From the NCBI RefSeq assembly GCF_943733665.1, contig NZ_OX030782.1, forward strand, positions 2,714,501 through 2,778,500: a DNA stretch of 64,000 nt. The letters run 5' to 3'. This DNA is from Aquimarina sp. Aq107 (GTDB lineage Bacteria; Bacteroidota; Bacteroidia; Flavobacteriales; Flavobacteriaceae). The position numbers and the translations under genes are program-made. The notes beneath the pieces are model-generated. The model was not told the origin of the DNA, ran no database searches, and saw nothing but the letters and a program-made list of their open reading frames with translations. This document shows, piece after piece, positions 60,146-64,000 of the stretch (position 1 is its first letter; each line of letters begins with the position of its first letter).

Positions 60146-60271
60146 ATGACGTTTGCAGAAAGAAAACCTATAGAAAAAAATAATGCACACTCTAATGCAT
60201 TTGCTGATTTTACTAATGATTATTTTAAATCTAGTAAAACACTTAATATTAAAGAATTAAAAAAAGCTTGA
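60146..60271 (+). CDS. Short ORF or gene remnant
   Basis: 41 aa (MTFAERKPIEKNNAHSNAFA..), hydrophilic. It may be a real small protein or the remnant of a larger gene. No family and weak start context. Confidence 0.3.
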   Translation: MTFAERKPIEKNNAHSNAFADFTNDYFKSSKTLNIKELKKA

Positions 60272-60322
60272 AATGTTTCTGATAACTAAATAAATTTTAA
60301 ATGGAATTTTTAAATTAGCTAG

Positions 60323-61234
60323 ATGAAACATTTCAAAACACTATCATCCTTCTTAAATTATATTGAACTCCCTCCTCCAGAGCATCCTATGCTCAGTGTT
60401 TTCTCTACTAAAGGTGAAGGTTTTTTACCTTGTCCGAAAGAAAGTTCGCCTCCTATTACAAATGATTGCTATTCCATTAGTTTGAAGAAAATTATTAAAG
60501 GTGATTTAAATTATGGAAGAACAAATTATGATTTTACAAATGGTGTTTTAATTTTTATTGCTCCAAGACAAGTTTTACAATGGGATAATAGTGTAATCTA
60601 TGAACAAAAAGGTTTTTCTCTAAATTTTCATGAAGACTTTCTGAAAGGAACAGAGTTGGCGCAGCAAATTAAGAAATATAGCTTCTTTTCATATTCGGTG
60701 AACGAAGCGCTACACCTATCACCAAGAGAAGAAAAACAAATTGAATCCATTGTAGAAAACATTAATATTGAATACCTAAATAATCCGGATGAATTTAGTA
60801 AAGAAATTATCATTTCACAATTAAGTACACTTTTAAAATACGCCAAACGCTTTTATGAAAGACAATTTTTAAATCGCAAAGAGCTATCAAATAATCTACT
60901 AGAGCAATTTAATCAACAATTATCAAAGTATTTTAATTCGGGACAATTGCAAGAAAAAGGTATTCCAAGTATAGAACAAATTGCAGATCAACTATCCGTT
61001 TCACAACGTTACCTGAGTGATACACTCAAAAAAGAATCAGGAAAAACTTCTACTGAACATTTGCAGTTATATTTAATTGATGAAGCAAAGAATGTACTAT
61101 TAAACCCTGGCAAGACAATTTCTGAAGTTGCTTATGAATTAGGTTTTGAATACCCTCCTTATTTTTCAAGATTATTTAAAAAGAAAGAAGGTATTAGCCC
61201 TAAAGAGTATAGAAAAAAACACAAAATGAATTAA
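60323..61234 (+). CDS. AraC-family transcriptional regulator
   Basis: 303 aa. The N-terminal part is a sensor domain (about 1-190, HPMLSVFSTKGEGF). The C-terminal double helix-turn-helix reads IPSIEQIADQLSVSQRYLSDTL and ISEVAYELGFEYPPYFSRLFKKKEGISPKEYRK, given in pieces. It overlaps no neighbour and is followed at 61238 by a calcium-binding protein gene, which it may regulate. Confidence 0.88.
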   Translation: MKHFKTLSSFLNYIELPPPEHPMLSVFSTKGEGFLPCPKESSPPITNDCYSISLKKIIKGDLNYGRTNYDFTNGVLIFIAPRQVLQWDNSVIYEQKGFSLNFHEDFLKGTELAQQIKKYSFFSYSVNEALHLSPREEKQIESIVENINIEYLNNPDEFSKEIIISQLSTLLKYAKRFYERQFLNRKELSNNLLEQFNQQLSKYFNSGQLQEKGIPSIEQIADQLSVSQRYLSDTLKKESGKTSTEHLQLYLIDEAKNVLLNPGKTISEVAYELGFEYPPYFSRLFKKKEGISPKEYRKKHKMN

Positions 61235-61237
61235 AAA

Positions 61238-62410
61238 ATGAAACATGCTTTATTTGTAATATTAACTCTTACAACTCTGATTTCTTGCAAATTAAATCAG
61301 GAAAAAAAAGAACAACAAGAACCAAATGGACAACGACCATCTTCTGCGCAATTAATTGATGAATTAGACAGTAACAAAGATGGAAAATTATCCAAAGCGG
61401 AAGTCAAAGGACCAATTGCAGATGATTTTAATAATATCGATAGTAATAATGATGGCTTTTTAACTTTAGAAGAGTTAAATAAACAGGAAGATAAACCGCC
61501 AAGAACAACAAATACGAATAAGGATTTGTCCAATGAAATTGATTCTTCTATGAAGGTAATTCCAGTAAATACAGATTACTTTATTTCGGAAAACATAATT
61601 GACGGTATTCAAAAGGAAATGGTTGAATTAAATGGTATTAAGACTCTATGTTATGTCATCAAAACAAATTCTCAAGCAACTGAACATCAAATGGGTCCTT
61701 GGTGCCCTCGACATATTGAAGATGGAATGGAGAAAGCAGGAATTTGGTTTAAAGATGATAAAGTTTATGATGTTTCGGGACACTTTATTGCCGAATTGGC
61801 CCAATTTTACAGTGATGACAAGTGGAAATTATATAGAGAAGATGGGACTATTAAAGTAACCGACACTGAAGAAGGATGTTTGGCGGCAGCAAAACCACAA
61901 GTAGAGGAAGAATATCATAACTATTGTGTAGAATGTTTGCCTGAATATTTCAAAGATCAAGTAACAACCTTTGTGATTCCGGTAACACCAAGATATATAA
62001 AAACTGCTCAAAGTTTTGGAAGAGGTGGAATAGGAATTGCTTTAAATGGAGTTAAATATGATCCACCTGCTCCAACACACGCAATATTAGCGGCACATAC
62101 AATTGCTCCTTTGGATGACCACGGAGGACATGTAAACCCGCATGGAGGGTATCATTATCACGCAGTCACTGGCTCTACTAAAGAAATTACTCAAACTAAT
62201 TCGCACTCCTCTATGATTGGATATGCAATTGACGGTTTCGGAATTTATGCTTTAAAAGATAAAAACGGGAATAAGTCTGGAAATTTAGATGAATGTGGTG
62301 GTCATTTTGATGATAAACTAGGATATCATTATCACGCAGGCGAACCAGGAGGAAACCAAATTATAAAATGTTTACACGGATTACCTGGGTATACCCAAAC
62401 AAAAGAGTAG
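61238..62410 (+). CDS. EF-hand/YHYH-domain lipoprotein
   Basis: 390 aa. Lipoprotein-type signal peptide (ILTLTTLISCKLNQ), two EF-hand loops (LDSNKDGKLSKAEVKG and DSNNDGFLTLEELNKQ), then a YHYH domain of about 250 residues with HGGYHYHAVTG and LGYHYHAGEPGG. The Asp/Asn pattern of the EF-hands predicts calcium binding. YHYH proteins are of unknown function; the repeated His suggests metal binding or hydrolysis. The start is 3 bp after the AraC stop. Confidence 0.83.
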   Translation: MKHALFVILTLTTLISCKLNQEKKEQQEPNGQRPSSAQLIDELDSNKDGKLSKAEVKGPIADDFNNIDSNNDGFLTLEELNKQEDKPPRTTNTNKDLSNEIDSSMKVIPVNTDYFISENIIDGIQKEMVELNGIKTLCYVIKTNSQATEHQMGPWCPRHIEDGMEKAGIWFKDDKVYDVSGHFIAELAQFYSDDKWKLYREDGTIKVTDTEEGCLAAAKPQVEEEYHNYCVECLPEYFKDQVTTFVIPVTPRYIKTAQSFGRGGIGIALNGVKYDPPAPTHAILAAHTIAPLDDHGGHVNPHGGYHYHAVTGSTKEITQTNSHSSMIGYAIDGFGIYALKDKNGNKSGNLDECGGHFDDKLGYHYHAGEPGGNQIIKCLHGLPGYTQTKE

Positions 62411-62510
62411 AAAATATAAAACAAAGGCTTTACATATGTGCATTAGATAAGGTACCGTAACCAAATCGTTAGCTGTAATGTCTAGTATCTGAAGTTAATA
62501 AAAAAAGGTA

Positions 62511-63245
62511 ATGAACGAACTTTATACCAATTTAGCGGAAGTTTATGAAGCAATGTACTCGTCTTTTATTGATTACAAGGCCGAGTTCGAATTTTATGCA
62601 AGTATTCTTAAAAAAAACGATAAAAAGCAAGTACTTGAATTAGGAAGTGGAATCGGGCATTTGGGTAATTTCTTTCAAAAAAATGAATTTGAATATTCAG
62701 GTATTGATTTAAGTGAAGGAATGGTCAAAATTGCCAAAAGAAAATATCCAAAGTGCGAATTCTCAAAGGAAGATATACGTTCTTTTAAGTTGGATAAGCA
62801 AGTAGGAAGTATGCTAATGGTAGGCAGAACTATCAGCTATCTATTGACTAATAAAGATGTTTTATCCACTTTTCATAATGTATACAATAATCTTAAAGAA
62901 AAAGGAATATTTAGTTTTGACTTTATTGATGCTGAAAAATTTATACCTTCAATTCGACATAGGAAAGAAGTCTTTCATAATGCAACTTATGAGAACGAGG
63001 AATATCTAAGAAAAAGTATATGGAATATAGACTTAGATAAAGGAATGACCTTTAACTGGGAATCTCACTATTTCAAGAAATCGAAAGATGGCTTAAAAGA
63101 AATCGGAATAGATAAATCAGTGATTAGAACTTTTACTAGGGAGGAAATTAGAATATTTCTAGAGCTTAATGATTTTAAAATAAAAGAAATCATATCGAAA
63201 GAATCCTATGCATTTCCAACATATGTAATCGTAGCAGAAAAGTGA
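62511..63245 (+). CDS. Class I SAM-dependent methyltransferase
   Basis: 244 aa. Motif I is visible as QVLELGSGIGHLGNFFQ, then YSGIDLSEGMVKIAKRKYP and a GSMLMVGRTISYLL motif. The C-terminal part includes an inserted domain with FNWESHYFKKSKDGLKEIG. It resembles the cassette 28 methyltransferase only in core motifs. Substrate unknown. Confidence 0.87.
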   Translation: MNELYTNLAEVYEAMYSSFIDYKAEFEFYASILKKNDKKQVLELGSGIGHLGNFFQKNEFEYSGIDLSEGMVKIAKRKYPKCEFSKEDIRSFKLDKQVGSMLMVGRTISYLLTNKDVLSTFHNVYNNLKEKGIFSFDFIDAEKFIPSIRHRKEVFHNATYENEEYLRKSIWNIDLDKGMTFNWESHYFKKSKDGLKEIGIDKSVIRTFTREEIRIFLELNDFKIKEIISKESYAFPTYVIVAEK

Positions 63246-63447
63246 TGTATTATGCGCATAGAATATTTTTTTTTTAATCTTTTAGTTTTATATTATTTTC
63301 TTTAAAATCAATTACGGAATTACGTTTTGTTTATATTTAATTTAATTTTATTCTAACAATATATTTTTTTCAATTTTAATTCGTTTATACGTTAAATTAA
63401 AAAAACTGCATTTGCTGTTTTAACCTTAAACCAACTAAAATACCTCA

Positions 63448-64000
63448 ATGAAAAAGATCACACTTCTCTTGGTAATTATTACATTATCTGTAATAAAATT
63501 AAATGCTCAACTTACTCTTCCATATACTTTTGAAAATAACTCAAGATATGCAGATGAAGATATTTATATTGGATTAGTTGGTAAGATGGAACCTACTGGT
63601 GATGTTTGGATGAATATAACTAATAGTTCTTTAGTAGCTATGTCTGCTGATGATAATACTGTAGATGGACCGGAATGGAGCGAACCTGCAGGATGGAAAT
63701 ACCCAGATATTTTTACCAAATTAAGTGAGATTACAGATAAAAAAATTCTAATCCCTCACGGCTTATATGCTTGTAGAATTTTTATTTCCTTTGAATCGCC
63801 TATGTATTTACGTTTTCATGAAACAGGTGGTTACGCGGGTGCTAATTTAAATTCAGAATCAGACCCTAATGATGGAATACGTTGGGAGTTGGTAGAATTA
63901 ACTTGGGGAGATGCTGGTTTATGGACCAATACTAGCCGTGTTGATGCGTATCAATACCCAATGGGATTAGAAGTAAATGGCTTTTCTGGTGGTGTTACAG
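63448..64000 (+). CDS. Probable GH64 family beta-1,3-glucanase (3'-partial)
   Basis: 184 codons visible, running off the window end. Signal peptide MKKITLLLVIITLSVIKLNA. The N-terminal segment (TLPYTFENNSRYADEDIYIG) and DAYQYPMGLEVNG fit the laminarinase-type GH64 family, also called thaumatin-like. GH64 enzymes cleave beta-1,3-glucan to laminaripentaose. Assignment is from pattern memory and the rest of the protein lies beyond the window. It is preceded by about 200 bp of very AT-rich sequence with no gene. Confidence 0.68.
   Translation, partial: MKKITLLLVIITLSVIKLNAQLTLPYTFENNSRYADEDIYIGLVGKMEPTGDVWMNITNSSLVAMSADDNTVDGPEWSEPAGWKYPDIFTKLSEITDKKILIPHGLYACRIFISFESPMYLRFHETGGYAGANLNSESDPNDGIRWELVELTWGDAGLWTNTSRVDAYQYPMGLEVNGFSGGVT

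Noticed and set aside
1-64000. tRNA or rRNA genes
   Set aside because: I saw no cloverleaf-like or rRNA-like sequence. A tRNAscan run would be needed to be certain.

Overview
The window looks like the chromosome of a marine Flavobacteriaceae-type bacterium (Bacteroidota). It is AT-rich. The first protein ends in a type IX secretion sorting domain. There are many short lipoproteins with Bacteroidota-style signal peptides and a TonB receptor with a carboxypeptidase-like N-terminal domain. Promoter-like boxes resemble the Bacteroidota TAnnTTTG type. I would not name a species.

Layout. (1) 1-9.2 kb is ordinary chromosome: a secreted zinc metalloprotease, two tandem patatins and an M1 aminopeptidase on the minus strand, recG, a REP-like hairpin element and a small zinc-ribbon protein. 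(2) 9.34-10.47 kb encodes a tyrosine recombinase with a full catalytic set. (3) From 10,515, forty bases after the recombinase stop codon, to about 52.6 kb lies an integron-like array: about 41 cassettes separated by about 41 imperfectly palindromic attC-like sites, all in one orientation. Each cassette carries zero to four genes. It starts with GTT plus a cassette-specific 4-7 nt and ends with the exact or near-exact reverse complement of that start, followed by a 70-200 nt hairpin site ending in GTT. The sites fall into at least six sequence families, named F1 to F6 here. (4) 52.7-64 kb returns to chromosome-like gene clusters: a Crp/Fnr regulator, DoxX, an FMN reductase, two AraC regulators, an NmrA-like reductase, a serine hydrolase, an EF-hand/YHYH protein, a methyltransferase and the start of a probable GH64 glucanase.

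The array is the outstanding feature. The adjacent recombinase lies on the same strand as the cassettes. It has an N-terminal extension of about 100 residues and lacks the extra segment typical of IntI, so it is not a textbook integron integrase. The sites also obey GTTRRRY only loosely. The array may therefore be a divergent, little-described integron system of Bacteroidota. Supporting detail includes a group II intron of the IIC-attC kind inserted in antisense at the left core of one site, a perfect tandem duplication of an ORF-less cassette, ORF-less cassettes with paired hairpins whose stems covary, one chimeric site, decayed sites and cores at the distal end, and a complete toxin-antitoxin-SecB-like chaperone cassette.

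How the genes work together. Most cassette genes are unrelated single genes of unknown function, often lipoproteins or small membrane proteins. Recognisable ones include a macrodomain protein, LRR and TPR proteins, CPCC, DUF2750 and DUF6933-like proteins, GNAT acetyltransferases, methyltransferases, a broken HAD phosphatase, and secreted or periplasmic hydrolases (beta-lactamase fold, S41, S51, esterase) concentrated at the distal end. Cassette 1 is a four-gene metal-uptake module and looks like a secondary insertion next to the recombinase.

All family assignments were made by reading the sequence. No searches or foldings were run.
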